A stretch of DNA of 64,000 bases from Pictodentalium vernedei (lineage: Eukaryota > Mollusca > Scaphopoda > Dentaliida > Dentaliidae): assembly GCA_031216915.1 (NCBI GenBank), contig CM062296.1, positions 661,727,838 to 661,791,837 of the forward strand, written 5' to 3'. Positions within the stretch are counted from its first letter, which is position 1, and the number at the start of each line of letters is the position of its first letter. Below are positions 21,647-33,124 of the stretch, piece after piece. The notes beneath the pieces were generated by a model. The model did not search any database. It was given only the letters and a program-made list of their open reading frames with translations, and was not told the origin of the DNA. Position numbers and translations under genes: made by a program.

Positions 21647-21976
21647 GATTCCAATGATAACCCGAGAAGTAGAATAACTTACCTCAGTCAGTCATTACAT
21701 CCCATTATCAGATTGAAGAGTCCTATCAAGACTTATGCCACAAGTTAGTTTGACAGAAGCTATGACTGATGGTGGACTGTGTCCAGAACAAACTTCACAA
21801 CTCTGCACTTGTTTACGCACCATTGTTGTTAAAAAAAATGTATATTTTATGTATCGGTAAGGTATATACATAGGCATCTACCTGTTTACCAAACCATTTC
21901 ATGACGAATAAAATATTGTTTATAAAAATAAAAAAGGGACACGCGAGTCAAAGACATAATAGTTAAAGATAATCAT

Positions 21977-22870
21977 GTGGGCCACGCAAGAGGTACCTTT
22001 AATCTTAGACAGCTTGTGAGTGAGCCAACATGCTTCACTGAGTCGTCTGCCTCGTTGTTAGATCTCTTTGCGGTCGGCAGCACAGTCATCGTGAAAACTT
22101 GTGAGGTCTTAAAACCGATTATCCCTGACATGATCCGCTACCACTGCCCAATTGCAGTGGACGTTGAGCTTTTTGTGCCACGATCCCGCTCTTTTCATAG
22201 ACGGATATGGCTATATTCCCAAGGCAGTAATAATGTATTAATGCTGCGCTCTCTCGCGAAGATTGGAATTCTCTTTTTGACAGCTCATGTCTAGATACTA
22301 TAGTTTCCAAATTCACTGGCAAATTACTCGATAATGCATCCGAACATATACCAAACAAATATATTACTTCGAGGTCGAATCAGCCGAAAAGGTTGCATAA
22401 CCAAATACGACTACTAATAAGACAAAGAAGAAGGCTATATCGCATAGCCAAATGGACCGGTCATCCGAATGCATGGGCAAAATATAAAACTAAGGGAGTG
22501 AAGTTGTATCATCTATCAGGAAGGCCAAAACTTTATACTTATCCAACGTTCAGTCCATTTTAAAAAGTAAAGTTCACAGTGGCGGAAAACGTTACAAAGC
22601 AGAGATTCCTGTTATTGATTACATGAACGAAGTGTACACCTCGAATGTTGAGAAAGCCGAAGTGCTTAATAAATACTTTTGTTCCATCCCAACAGTTGAC
22701 GACTCGCACGTTTCCTCGACAGAAGCCATAGCCCATTCAACACGAACAATTGATGGTATAACCCTTCACTGCAGCGAGGTGTACGAAGCACTGAAGTCAT
22801 TGAAGGTGTCCAAAGCATCGGGTCCTGATCTTGTCAACCCACGTCTTCTTAAAGAATGTAAAGTCTCTCT
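21977..22870 (+). pseudogene. LINE-2 endonuclease end and RT beginning
   Basis: The frame at 21977-22294 shows the end of an APE-type endonuclease: FNLRQLVSEPTCF, SASLLDLFAVGS and IRYHCPIAVDVE in place of the usual SDH. A frame change leads to a basic linker (LHNQIRLLIRQRRRLYRIAK). The frame from 22623 then has VEKAEVLNKYFCSI, HCSEVYEALKSLKVSKASGP and a following RLLKECKVSLS, the standard RT motif 0/1 region (K-x-SGPD). The reading stops making sense at about 22915 where the satellite block starts. Confidence 0.8.
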
Positions 22871-22944
22871 ATCGAACCACTATCGATTTTATTCAATACT
22901 AGCAGGGTCACGCGGCGTTGTTCGGGCTGAGTTGGTGCCGCTCG

Positions 22945-23335
22945 GGCTGAGTAGGTGCCCCTCTACACCCCACCCCACCCCTGACCGGCACTTTTTGAAA
23001 CCTCACCATTAGATTCCTGGTAAAAAAATGCCCCTAGTAGACCCCTTTGAAGACCTATATTGGTGAGAAAAATTTTGGTCAGCTCTTTTGGTGCCCCTCT
23101 ACACCCCCTCCCCCACACCGATACTTTTTTAAACTTCACCATTAGATTCCTGATAAAAACGTACCCCTAGTAGACCCCTTTGAAGACATATATCGGTAAA
23201 AAAAATTTTGGTCATAACTTTTGGTGCCCCTACACCCCCACCCCACACACTTTTTTAAACCTGACGATGACCTCCGTCATAAAAAAGTACTCCTAGTAGA
23301 CCCATTTTGGACACTCGGGGTGGCCCCATATTCAT
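22945..23335. repeat. Tandem satellite, about 135-bp unit, three copies
   Basis: GGTGCCCCTCTACACC recurs at about 22953, 23090 and (shortened) 23223. Each is followed by a CACC-rich stretch, ACTTTTT-AAACCT, CACCATTAGATTCCTG, CCCCTAGTAGACCCCTTTG and AAAATTTTGGTCA. It lies inside the RT of LINE-2 and leads directly into microsatellites. Confidence 0.85.
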
Positions 23336-23344
23336 TTCTATAGC

Positions 23345-23478
<134 letters not shown>

Positions 23479-23665
23479 TGTCTACCCTACATACCGAGGT
23501 ACCCCATTGTTTGTCCTTTGTGTGGACTAACGGTTTCTACCTCGTTTTGCCGGTACAGTTCTGGGAAAACAACCGAGGTAAAGGGTTTCTTTTGTCTTTT
23601 GTACCTCGGTAAGGCGAAACACGCAAACTCTTTTGTCTAGTTACCTCGTCAAGTTGGTAAGACAA

Positions 23666-23672
23666 ACCCACA

Positions 23673-23717
<45 letters not shown>

Positions 23718-23740
23718 ACACATACAGACATACAGACATT
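23666..23740. repeat. Second (AC)n with a short ACAGACAT end
   Basis: About 20 AC units followed by ATACAGACATACAGACAT. It closes the block inserted in LINE-2. Between the two microsatellites (23478-23665) GTACCTCGG and ACCGAGGTA occur in both orientations. Confidence 0.9.
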
Positions 23741-23745
23741 CTAAA

Positions 23746-25130
23746 ATATAGTATAGATATTGCTAAACAATTCGTATTTTCCTTCATTGTGGAAAAGGGC
23801 AAATGTTTCGCCAATTTCGAAAAAACAACCCGCGAACTTAGTCAGTAACTATCGTCCCATATCTCTCATGAGTTGCCTTGGTAAAGTCTTTGAAAAATGT
23901 ATCTTTAAACGACTATCGCGATTTCTGAAGACTCGGACGTTCTTAGCCAACTTCAGTGAGGTTTTACGCGAGGTGATTCTACTGTCCTCCAGTTAACTGA
24001 TATATATGACGAATTTCGTACAGCACTCGATGAAGGAAAAGAAGTTAGGGTTGTATCTCAACGCGTAGTTGTGGGATCAGAGGCTTCCCCATGGCGTCCT
24101 ATAAATGTTCGAGTCCCCCAAGGTTCTATACAAGGACCCTTTCTTTTCCTAATCTACATTAACGACATAACCGAAAATTTACTCAGTAGCATACGCCCTT
24201 TTGCAGAGATACTTCGTTATATCTAATTGTAGAAAATTCAAACCAAGCCTCTAATTTAGTTAACCATGATCTGGCTGTAATTGAACACTGAGCAAAAACA
24301 CGGCTAGTTGAATTTAATCCCCCCAAAAACTGAGAGTACGGTTATATCACGCAAAACGAACTCAACTGCCCATCCACCCTTATTTTTAGGTGGTGCTTAA
24401 ATAAGTGAAGTAAATACTCATAAGCACCTAAGAGTTGTACTAAATACAACATGTACCTGGACCAATCACATTGGATATATCTATTCCAAAGCCTGGTCTC
24501 GGCCAGACTTGCTGCGGAAATACAAATTCGAGCTTGACAGAAATGTTTCAGAAAACATATACTTTGCCTTTATCAGGCCCTTACTTGAATATGGTGATAC
24601 TGTTTGGGATAATTGCTCGTGAGGACAAGTGGCCGACAAGGAAAAAAATCCAGATGCTTCAGCAAGAAAAGTTACAGGGGCAACAATTAGTGCTAGTGAA
24701 TCTTTATTATACTCCAAAAAACGTTGGGACACTCTACAAGAAAGAGTCGAAAACATAAGCTAGTGCAGTTCTTCAAAATGCATCACCACTTAACGCCTCC
24801 TTATATTTCCAATAAAGTTCCACCTCTCATATCCTCAGCATACCGATCACTCAATATTCGAACACGCCAAAATCACCGAGTTCCATTTTGTCGCACACAG
24901 TTATACCAATCCTCTTTCATTCCGAATGTAACTGATTAGTGGAATAACCTCTATCTGTTCGTGGGAATTCGTCACTGAGTAATTTTAAGATCTTCTTGAA
25001 TGGTGGCAAACTCCGACCACAGTCATTGGCTCAAATTTATCACTGTGGATTGCGGTTGCGCTGTAGCAGCCTTAATGCCCATTATATGATAATCATCTCG
25101 CACATAGTCCACTTTGTCAGTGTAGTGAAT
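23746..25130 (+). pseudogene. LINE-2 reverse transcriptase, main part, inactive
   Basis: RT resumes with FPSLWKRANVSPI, SNYRPISLMSCLGKVFEKCI and RLSRFLKT. A frameshifted stretch to about 24230 keeps PQGS and LFLIYINDI motifs in other frames. The place of the catalytic FADD box reads Phe-Ala-Glu followed by a frame break (about 24200-24230), so it is inactive. The thumb and C-terminal parts survive in frames near 24471-24939 (FIRPLLEYGDTVWDNC in pieces, FFKMHHHLTPPYISNKVPPL). Homology fades near 25130. No poly-A tail is obvious. Confidence 0.8.
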
Positions 25131-25989
25131 TTGAGACTCCTGAACATTTTCTTCTTCATTGTCCAATGCTTCTTAACGCACGCAATGGAACCATCAATTT
25201 ATTTCCTTTCACCATTGGTATTACCACACTTCTTTTTGGCTCAGAATTTTTCAGTAACGAGGAGAACAGTCTAATTTTTGATATAGTGCAAGACTACATC
25301 TGTATAGAATGGCAGGTTCCTCTAACGACAACTGTTTTTCGAACATACTTCACCTTCACTAAGAATTCCTCTCTCAGTGTCCGCACGATTAAGGCCATGT
25401 ACTACAATTTTATTATCTCGTGATTGATAGAGCTGCTTAATTTCAAGACCTTCTTTTTTATTCAACTTTATCTGAAGACAATGCACCATGTATTCGGGAT
25501 GGCTTCTTCTTCTTTCTTTTTTTTTTTTACTTCTTTTTTTTTTTACTTCTTCTCTTGTATCTTCTTACTCTCTGACTTCTTTCTTTTATTCATCTATTTT
25601 TTTTTATTAGTGAGACGACTTCTGATTTCGCGTATGTGTAGTTTAGACAATCGCTTATATCGGTTGCTGGGAGGCTGAGCTTGTCGGTCAGCTTATTCTG
25701 CGCATGAAATTAGTATAAACTGCCTTTTTCAAATTTTCCTGACGAGCTGTCGCCACCCCTCAACTGCACTTGTTGAACGTGCGTCATTACGTAGTTGCGG
25801 GTGACTGTGCGTTCGCACCTAGAATGCTCAACTAGTATGACTCGGGCCGGTGGTGGGCTTGTCCAAGGTCAGAAGATCAACCAGATTCATTGGCCCGTTA
25901 GTGCTCACGTCCCTCAGGCTGCGATATACATGTTTCATTTGTTACTACTGATCAATGCCATTATCTTTACGAAAAGTGTTATTAAACGT
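25131..25989. other. No supported gene; polypyrimidine tract
   Basis: A T/C-rich tract of about 120 bases (25497-25615) dominates. Frames over it are Phe/Leu-rich artefacts. Nothing else recognised. Confidence 0.5.
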
Positions 25990-26491
25990 ACACTGCAAAA
26001 AATATAGGTTCTCTTTAGAACCAAAACTGGTTCTAATCTTGTCCCTGAGATGGGACCAGTTCCGTTTAAACAGTATTTATTTCAAATCAAATAAATTTAT
26101 AAAGATTAACATTAAATATTAACAGAATTAAACATAAATTGAGGGGGTTTCAGCCATAAGTTTAGAGCTCATACGAGGTTGTCTCAAATCATTATTAAGC
26201 AAAGGAGATATGAACAGTTGGCATATCGAACCAGTTTTGGTTCTATACAGAACCAAAACTGGTTCGATATGCCAACTGTTCATATCTCCTTTGTTTCAAA
26301 ATGTTTGGCGACTCCGTTGAATAAGTTCCAAGTTTACTGCTGAATCTACTTCAGTTCATGTAATATTCTGTTAAAATTGAACGCTAATCTTGGTAAATTT
26401 ATTTGATTTGAAATAAATACTGTTTAAACAGAACTGGTTCCATCTCAGGGACAGTTTTGGTTCTAAAGAGAACCTATATTTTTTGCAGTGT
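25990..26491. mobile_element. MITE family C: ACACTGCAAAAAATATAGG termini
   Basis: The left end ACACTGCAAAAAATATAGG and right end CCTATATTTTTTGCAGTGT are exact inverted repeats, extending inward through GTTCTCTTTAGAACC and AACAGTATTTATTTCAAAT. A second near-perfect hairpin sits in the middle (about 26200-26300). No target duplication is clear, so the superfamily is open. No coding capacity. Confidence 0.82.
26200..26300. repeat. Central hairpin of MITE C
   Basis: AAAGGAGATATGAACAGTTG on the left is answered by CAACTGTTCATATCTCCTTT on the right, meeting at TTGGTTCTATACAGAACCAA. The arms of about 45 bp reuse the AACCAGTTTTGGTTCT words of the outer terminal repeats. Confidence 0.9.
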
Positions 26492-26978
26492 GGGAGACGA
26501 CTCATATAAGCCTGAGTCTTCCTGTCGAATCCTAGACTACCAACGTACTTGATTATCACTGTTAGTGTTATTTCGTATACTGCTAGCAAAACTCTTTTAT
26601 TAATCTATTATACTGCTATGTAATGTGTACATATAACATTATCTTGAATAAATATTGTTTAAACTAAAAGGTACAAACATTACCCTCTAATGAACGAAGA
26701 GAATTGTTGGGTGCCATCCATTGTCCACACGATGTCTCAACGTCTAACTAAGCGGCCACTAGTTCCATAAGCTTATCACATTTCTTTCTTTCCTTGGCCT
26801 ACAAGGTCCGGGAGTGCATGTCAATAATTGATCAAACAATTACCTGCAGTAACGCACAGAGTCGCACAACCACAGACATCGCACAACCACAGATGGAAAA
26901 TAAGAAGCATGATGACGAACCTTGTTGCTGAAATGTCTGAAAGAGTTCGGGGTTTAAAAATATGAGTAATTAGTCGTC

Positions 26979-27625
26979 AAGCTGAAACGGTTAAAGGGTT
27001 TTTTTGATCGATTAATCACATGGATAAGCCTTGGTTAACCGATTAATCACTTTCCCTTATAGGTAGCTGAATAATTGTCGTACCGTTGATGATTTATAGC
27101 ATTAACCCTTTACCCAACGTAAAGGACAAAATCGGCCAGCTCCACATACAAAAATTTCCATTTAGATTTTATTACGTTTTTAATTTTTGTCTCAACAACG
27201 TAGCTTATGATCCCTCACTGGAAAGAGCTCGTTGAGCTCGATCCAATGAGGGATAATAAGCTATGTGTTTGAGACAAAAACTGAAAATTTTTAGTAATTC
27301 AAGAATCTATTTTGCAAATAATGTCGTATGCTACCCGCATTGGGTAAAGGTTAACTTAAGAATGACAAGTTCCAGCTACTGATACAGTATAATGATCATG
27401 CAAGTGAACAAGTATGTCATCACGTAACTTGCATGCTTTACTCTGTCTCATATAATTGATGTGAGTCAGTGTGACAATGTTTGCCTGTTTTGGAGCAAGT
27501 TTGTTCCTTTGTTAACCCGAAAATACAGTATTTCAAAAGTAACTGTTAATCGATCAATTACTTTTTTGATCGACCAAGACGTTGATCATTGGGTAATCGA
27601 TTAATCGGTTAACTGTTTCAACTCT
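26979..27625. mobile_element. MITE family B with 11-bp target duplication, carrying a nested MITE A
   Basis: AAGCTGAAACGGTTAA at the left and TTAACTGTTTCAACTCT at the right are terminal repeats, backed by subterminal GATTAATC/GATTAATC-type arms. AATTAGTCGTC occurs on both sides (26968-26978, 27626-27636). A 9-11 bp duplication points to a Mutator-like (MULE) mobiliser, which is inference. A family A MITE is nested at 27102-27354, as in the copy at 32210. Confidence 0.8.
27102..27354. mobile_element. TTAA-flanked MITE family A nested in MITE B
   Basis: It begins TTAACCCTTTACCCAACG and ends GGGTAAAGGTTAA, with the AGCTTATGATCCCTCA hairpin and an AGAGCTCGTTGAGCTC core. The same nested copy sits at the same place in the B copies at 7109 and 32210, so A inserted once and was then carried by B. 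Confidence 0.82.
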
Positions 27626-27636
27626 AATTAGTCGTC

Positions 27637-28231
27637 GAGTCCAGTTTTGAAAAGAAATCACGCCAAGATTCTAGATTATTTCACAACCGGCGTTGTGAAT
27701 CTATTCTTCCTCCGATTTATACATGCGCCATCCGTATCCCTGAATGGATTTCAAATTTGGATGACAAATTCAGTGGTTGGGCAATGTTTATGGAAATGGC
27801 CATTTGGTTTCGAGGTTCAGATTGTTCAAATTAGAAAACAGGGATTTTCTCAGAAAGTAAGGCTCTGCGAAGTTTCGAGATCTTGAAGACACCCAGCATT
27901 CGATTCGAATCTCGATTCGATTTGGAATAATAGACCCGATTCGATTTTGAATAATAGACCCGATTTGATTCGAGATTCGATTCGAATCGAAAATGTGCGA
28001 TTCGCAGGGCCCTATCAGAAAACTCAACTCAGATTCAAGGGGAATTTTAGTATGTCATTCGAGACTGACTAGTCCTGAAAAAAAACAACTTTAGCATGTT
28101 CATTTCCCCAGTCAACCTAATGTTCCTGAACCATAACAAATTCCCCAATGTCGTGAAGCAGAATACTCAGTAACGTTTTCTAAGACGTCAGATGAGACGA
28201 AAATTGAGCAGACATTAATAAAACAAACTAA
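27637..28231. other. No supported gene; GATTCGA-rich simple sequence
   Basis: CGATTCGA-type words repeat between 27895 and 28005. No coding support. Confidence 0.5.
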
Positions 28232-28432
28232 TATGTCATCCAGGGAGAATATTATTACACAGAAGGATCCGACTTAATTTATCCTGTGCTAAACTTTCAT
28301 TATGTTGGCGTCGAGCATTTTGAAGAGTCACATGCCCTTCGAAAAAAGTCAAGATCAACTGTAAAGTTCCACTTCGGAGACGGCAGTGTTGTGGATATAC
28401 TCACAAAATCGTATCGTTATGGTAACAAATGA
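28232..28432 (+). pseudogene. Possible exon or coding remnant, unidentified
   Basis: A plus-strand frame stays open from a TAA at 28229-28231 to TGA 28430-28432 without an ATG-led ORF. It reads like real protein, with mixed charge and aromatic residues: GEYYYTEGSDLIYPVLNFHY, then FEESHALRKKSRSTVKFHFG and VVDILTKSYRYG. A splice acceptor-like TCATCCAG lies just before GGAGAATAT (28244). A donor-like GGTAAC follows TATCGTTAT near 28421, giving a possible exon of about 180 bp. The upstream pyrimidine tract is poor. I do not recognise the domain. It is the best candidate here for host-derived coding sequence, but no neighbouring exons are visible. Confidence 0.35.
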
Positions 28433-28726
28433 TGATTGTAGACCGGTAAGGGTACCAAAGGCATACTTTAAAAATACTCGAAATACTCGAAAACAAAACC
28501 CGAAAAACTACGGCAGTTCCAAATATACTTTATCATACCATTGAACCACAGCGTATTGGTGTTTTGAAGACATTGTTGATATGTTCATTGAACATTTAAG
28601 CTTTGACGGCGTGAGATATAAAAAGAGTTAACCCAGTGAACGGCACTACAGGTAACAGTGAAAATGAACTTTTAATTTGACCCCTTATCTTTGATTTGTG
28701 CCATTGCCGCTACGCGACTGCAAGTT

Positions 28727-28778
28727 CGTCGCCTGAGTGCTAGAATGTCCTATTTGGACATTCTAGTACTCCGGCGAA
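28727..28778. repeat. Hairpin with GAATGTCC stem
   Basis: TCGCC-GAGT-CTAGAATGTCC pairs with GGACATTCTAG-ACT-CGGCGA around a TATTT loop, with one mismatch. No terminal duplications seen. Confidence 0.78.
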
Positions 28779-29324
28779 GAGTTGGAGATTTTAATTGATT
28801 GATTCTTCATGAGAACTGTATACTCCCCCGATGTACTGAATATAAACCAAATACCACGCCCGTGGTTTTTATCTAAGATTGGAGAAAGAAAGGTCGGTAA
28901 TTGGAAATAAAATTTAATACGGAATTTTTCCGTAATATGTTACGGTATAAGCACCGGAAGCAGGTTGCCAATATTTTACCGTTTTTACGGTATTTCGATA
29001 TTTTTTGCAGTGTTCTGCAGCGTACTCGTGGTACACGGTTGTTTCCACGGTTGTTAACGTCTTAAGAGGTGTCAAAAACTTGATACTGTTCAACACAATT
29101 TTGCCACACAATTAGGTCGATATCCCAGTCAGCCTTCCAGTGCAACTCAGGAATCTAAGCAGGTGTATTTTTGAAGAATCTGGTGCATTTACAACTTTCT
29201 TTGATCTGAAAAACGTGAGAAGAAATATTACGTGAAGTGTTGTCAGAGCACATGTGCACCCCACAAGCAAAACTTTTCGCTCTTTTTATTTATTGTTCAT
29301 TGCATTCTTACTAACATTAACACA
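28779..29324. other. No supported gene; ACGGTAA hairpin near 28918-28990
   Basis: GGAATTTTTCCGTAATATGT and the ACCGTTTTTACGGTAT region form a small imperfect inverted repeat, followed by TTTTTTGCAGTGTTC, which resembles the end of MITE C. It may be a decayed C-type MITE. Confidence 0.4.
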
Positions 29325-29500
29325 CGAACGTCATGAGTCTCACGTGGACTGTTATGTTAATTCAAGTTACACCATTACCATTTGGATATGCGGCGCATGT
29401 GCAACGCGCGTTGTTAGGGTCATCATTTCTGTGTTCATTTTGGTTGATAGACGCCTCCATGGTGGTCGGCCATAGCCGGATGTGCCGAACTGGTTACGCT
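29325..29500. repeat. Decayed terminal-repeat fragment of the E1/E2/E3 family
   Basis: GCGCATGTGCAACGCGCGTT, GTTAGGGT and CATTTTGGTTGATAGACGCC occur in the same order and spacing as the NRF1-to-YY1 part of the E1 terminal repeat. A TCACGTGGA and TTATGTTAATTCAAGTTAC stretch upstream also aligns loosely. If so, it is an old solo end of the family. Divergence is high, so this is tentative. Confidence 0.4.
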
Positions 29501-29636
29501 GGTGCTGATGACCTTTAAGTCGTCTTATTTGGTAGCAACAGATCATGCGGTAAATTACGTCGTAATCACATAATTCGTTGTTTCATCAAATATTGGTATT
29601 AATTATAGACGATTGCATCATTTACTTCTGTATATA

Positions 29637-30608
29637 CACCTTGAACTTAGTTAAACACCCCCTGTTTTTTCGCTGTGGTGTTAATAGAAACTGCCATTAC
29701 TTTCATGCTATCTTTAAGATGGCCAAAAATGATTGTTTGCGGAAAGAATGGTCTATTGACAAATGAAAGACAACACAATGATGAAAATATGCAGTATTTT
29801 AATGGCGCTAATTACACATATCTGGCTCTAATGTTGTTGATGGGGAAATTTTCTCTCGTCCAGTATGGTACAGGAACGGTCCATGATGAAACAATGGCGG
29901 TAATTACTGACAAAAATGTAACTTGTGATCTCCTGAACACAATAGCAGTGTCTGACACCAGTAGCGAGTTTATCCACCACGTGCCCGGATGACAGCCTGA
30001 ACCCTCCTCTTAATGCTACCAGTGAGCCTTCTGATACGGTCCAGGCGCAACTGCTGCCACTACTCATGCAATGCAGCTTCCAAATCGGTCAAATTATGTA
30101 CAGGTGGATCCTTTGCTTGCACACGACGTCCAAGAAAGTCCCAGATGTGTTCTAATGGATTCAAATCGGGGCTCATTGCAGGCCAAGGTAGTGTTGTAAT
30201 AGCGTTGTTCTGAAGGAATGCTCTCCCGGCATGGGAACGATGTGGCCTTGCACTGTCGTCCATGAATATAGGGCGAGTAGCCAACGGGTTGTTGTCAAAA
30301 TGAGGCACGACAACCGGATTGAGAATGCCCCGGGTGTACTGATGACCATTGAGATTCCCACGTGCACTCACCATATCAAGTTTACAATCATGAGAGAGGC
30401 ACTCCCGGATCATTACTTATCCTCCACCATAAGGAACAGTAGGTCTGATGTTCCTGGGCACGTAAGCAGTATTTCTATGCCTCATTATTCATATTTCTCA
30501 CACTCTCGTGCGACCATCTGTGACGTGAAGCAAGAACCTTCTCTCGTCTGACCAAAGGACTCTCCTCCATGTCCTGAGATTCCAATGTTGTCGTGCCATA
30601 CATCACTT
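29637..30608 (-). mobile_element. Tc1-like transposon copy 1, truncated
   Basis: It begins after TA (29635-29636) with CACCTTGAACTTAGTTAAAC and follows copy 2 (57230-58790) through the 3' flank and the C-terminal half of the transposase. Homology stops near 30608, so the N-terminal half and the other terminal repeat are missing. Confidence 0.82.
29996..30606 (-). pseudogene. Tc1-type transposase, C-terminal catalytic half
   Basis: Minus-strand frames carry the DDE end of a Tc1 transposase. The middle is in a frame broken near 30485 (VLWSDESRF-type second Asp region). Then 30413-30060 reads RPIFMDDSARPHRSH and SPDLNPLEHIWDFLGRRVQA, with the third acidic residue in the LEHIWD motif. A conserved tail (VHNLTDLEAALHE) follows. 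A conserved Gln/Asn of the usual 'QQDNA' box is replaced by Met-Asp-Asp-Ser-Ala. The helix-turn-helix DNA-binding domain is absent. This copy retains about 57 bp near the C-terminus that copy 2 has lost. Confidence 0.85.
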
Positions 30609-30609
30609 C

Positions 30610-31858
30610 CTTCAGCACTATCCGAAACTATATTAAACCACGCACACCACTCGGCCACTTGCAGACTATACAAAACAACTTACAATATTCGGCCACCACC
30701 AGACCCTTAGCGGTTGGTGCCGAAGGACACTTTCCCGGCGTAGATTTGATCCCCCGTCATGCCATTTTGTCAAATAAATACTTTCTGTTTAACTTACGGA
30801 GTTTACTCTGTTCAAACATTATACGAGTCCTTCGTCGGCAGAGCGCAGTGTTTTCGTTTTCTTTTCAACCTTTCTGCTAGTTTATTGATATACGTTACCA
30901 GCCGATAAAACGCACGTAACATTATTGGTGTCTTGCATGCTTAATTCATACCTACCGTTTCGTGAAGGAAACTTTCAACAAAAATAACAAGCTATGCGGA
31001 GATTAAATGTCCATCCATCACACCAAATTAACTTTTCTTGCAGAAAACACAACATTTACGTCAAAATTTCCAATAGGCTTAATGTATCCAGCTGATTTTA
31101 GTTGAAGTTAAAAAATGGAAATATTTACCGCAGAAATATAATAAAGAAACGTTCATTTGAAAAATAAGGCAAGTTTCTTAAAAATCTGCGCAAATTCAAT
31201 GAGGAGAAAAGAATAAATATGCTCGTGTTGTGCTGAAAGTTAATTATAAATATTGACTGAAATAATGTGAAAGGATTTTTGTGAAGAGAAGTACCAATTG
31301 ACCTACTCTCCTATTTCTTGATAGTAAAAGATGACTAAGTTCATTGAAAAGCTCATACTTTGAAGTAGAAATATTTCGTCGAGCAAACATTACATTCCGT
31401 CTGAAGATTCGCCATCCTGGATGAATAGTCGATAATTTGCCCTGTTTGTACAAGTTTAATTTGTAAGAATGAATTTTGAGAGAAATGAACTAATGCGATC
31501 CACTGATATAGGTTCAGGATGAGCAAAAGTAAATTAGATTTGCCGCACATAACTGAATCATGCTGTGAGAAGTACCATTACGTTATTCTGTATTAAAACA
31601 CCGGACTTGGAAGTTCGCTTCTGCATCTGACATTTGTCACACAGTAGACCAGCAGGCTGATTTCTTCAAACTAGCTATAAGAGCACTGGAAGGAATTTTG
31701 GACAGCGGGCAGATCAAAGAGAAGGGCACTTTGCATGTCGAATTTTATCATGGCAGACTGGCTTATTTTAATCTATCACTTAACAAGTCAGCCAGTGAGC
31801 CTTATGCTTGACAAAAATGGGTATAAAAATAAACAAATTTGGTTGTTTTTCTTTCATT
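30610..31858. other. No supported gene
   Basis: AT-rich DNA with short frames only. No repeats, promoters or motifs recognised. Confidence 0.5.
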
Positions 31859-32107
31859 GTTACTTTACCCAACGTAACGGCCAAACCCGGCCAGCGCTAT
31901 TCTTAAAAATCGCCAATTAATTTTCATTATTTTTTCATTTTTTGTCTCAAAAACATAGGTTATGACCCCTCATTGGAACGAGCTCGTCGAGCTCGTTCCA
32001 ATGAGGGGTCATAACCTATGTTTTTGAGACAAAAAATGAAAAAAATTAGTTATTCAAGAATTTTTTTTGCAAGTGTCGTCTGCTTTTCATGTTAGGTAAA
32101 GGGTTAA
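31859..32107. mobile_element. TTAA-type MITE family A, well preserved, reverse orientation
   Basis: Near-identical reverse complement of 5576-5826, with CCAACGTAACGGCCAAACC first and GTTAGGTAAAGGGTTAA last. The left TTAA has mutated (GTTACTTTACCC). The central hairpin, CATTGGAACGAGCTCGTCGA with its complement, is perfect over about 60 bp. Confidence 0.85.
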
Positions 32108-32209
32108 ACCATCATTCATAACGTATGATTACTCATGGAACAAACTCTTCGAGATCGCTTCAGTAGTGTATAATAAGCTATGTTTTGTTTTTTTAAATAA
32201 TAAAAAAAA

Positions 32210-32845
32210 AGAGCTGAAACGGTTAAAGGGTTTTCTTGATCGATTAATCACACGGATAAACCTTGGTTAACCGATTAATCACTTGCCCTATAGGTAGCTG
32301 AATAATTTCGGAACCGTTGATGATTTATAGCATTAACCCTTTACTCAGCGTAAAGGACAAAATCGACCAGCTCTACATACAAAAATCTCCATTCAGATTT
32401 TATTATGTTTTCAATTTTTGTCCCAAAAACATAGCTTATAATCCCTCATTGGAAGGAGCTCGTTCCAATGAGGGATCATGAGCTATGTTTTTGAGACAAA
32501 AATTGAAAAAAAATTGTTATTCAAGAATCTATTTTGCAAACGTCGTCTGCTACCCGCATTGGTTAAAGGTTAACTTGAGAATGACCAGTTCCAGCTACTG
32601 ATACAGTATAATGATCATGCAAGTGAACAAGTATGTCATCACGTAACTTGCATGCTTTACTCTGTCTCATATAATTGATGTGAGTCAGTGTGACAATGTT
32701 TGCCTGTTTTGGAGCAATTTTGTTCCTTTGTTAACCCAGAAAATACAGTAGTTCAAAAGTAACGGTTAATCGATCAATTACTTTTTTGATCGATCAAGAC
32801 GTTGATCATTGGTTAATCGATTCATCGGTTAACCGTTTCAACTCT
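32210..32845. mobile_element. MITE family B with nested MITE A
   Basis: AGAGCTGAAACGGTTAAAGG start and TTAACCGTTTCAACTCT end. About 90% like the copy at 26979. The flanks (poly-A at the left, AATTGGACGG at the right) show no duplication. The nested A copy is at 32333-32573. Confidence 0.82.
32333..32573. mobile_element. MITE A nested in MITE B
   Basis: TTAACCCTTTACTCAGCG to GGTTAAAGGTTAA. The hairpin arms AGCTTATAATCCCTCATTGG and CCAATGAGGGATCATGAGCT show it has aged with its host. Confidence 0.8.
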
Positions 32846-33124
32846 AATTGGACGGCACCACATCAGATATGTTTTTGCGAAGGTTATATTTCCAAAATTT
32901 CAAAACGATAGAGTCAAAAATGAGGTGAAAATTGATTGAAATCGTGAAAAAAAAAGTCTTAGAATACGGCTCCTTCCAATGAAGTGCTGAAATTCCAAAA
33001 AGTGAAACCAGAGGATCAACTTCAGATCTCTGAAAACAGATGTGAAAAGTTTTAAAGCTGTATCTTCAAGAAGTATGGAGATATTCATGTCACAAAATCA
33101 CTGTTTCTCTTTTTTGTACTCTAC

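Larger units (their letters stand above)
18836..21940 (+). mobile_element. LINE-1: 5'-truncated, dead APE-type non-LTR retrotransposon
   Basis: Endonuclease, reverse transcriptase and a C-terminal Cys/His domain occur in order on the plus strand. About 290 bp of 3' sequence follows, ending in an A-rich AATAAAATATTG tail near 21935. The domain order suits the Jockey/CR1 group. ORF1 and the start of the endonuclease are absent, as expected for 5' truncation. Several frameshifts and stops are present. Confidence 0.85.

Noticed and set aside
25424-25678. A Phe/Leu-rich possible membrane peptide
   Set aside because: It is encoded by a polypyrimidine tract.
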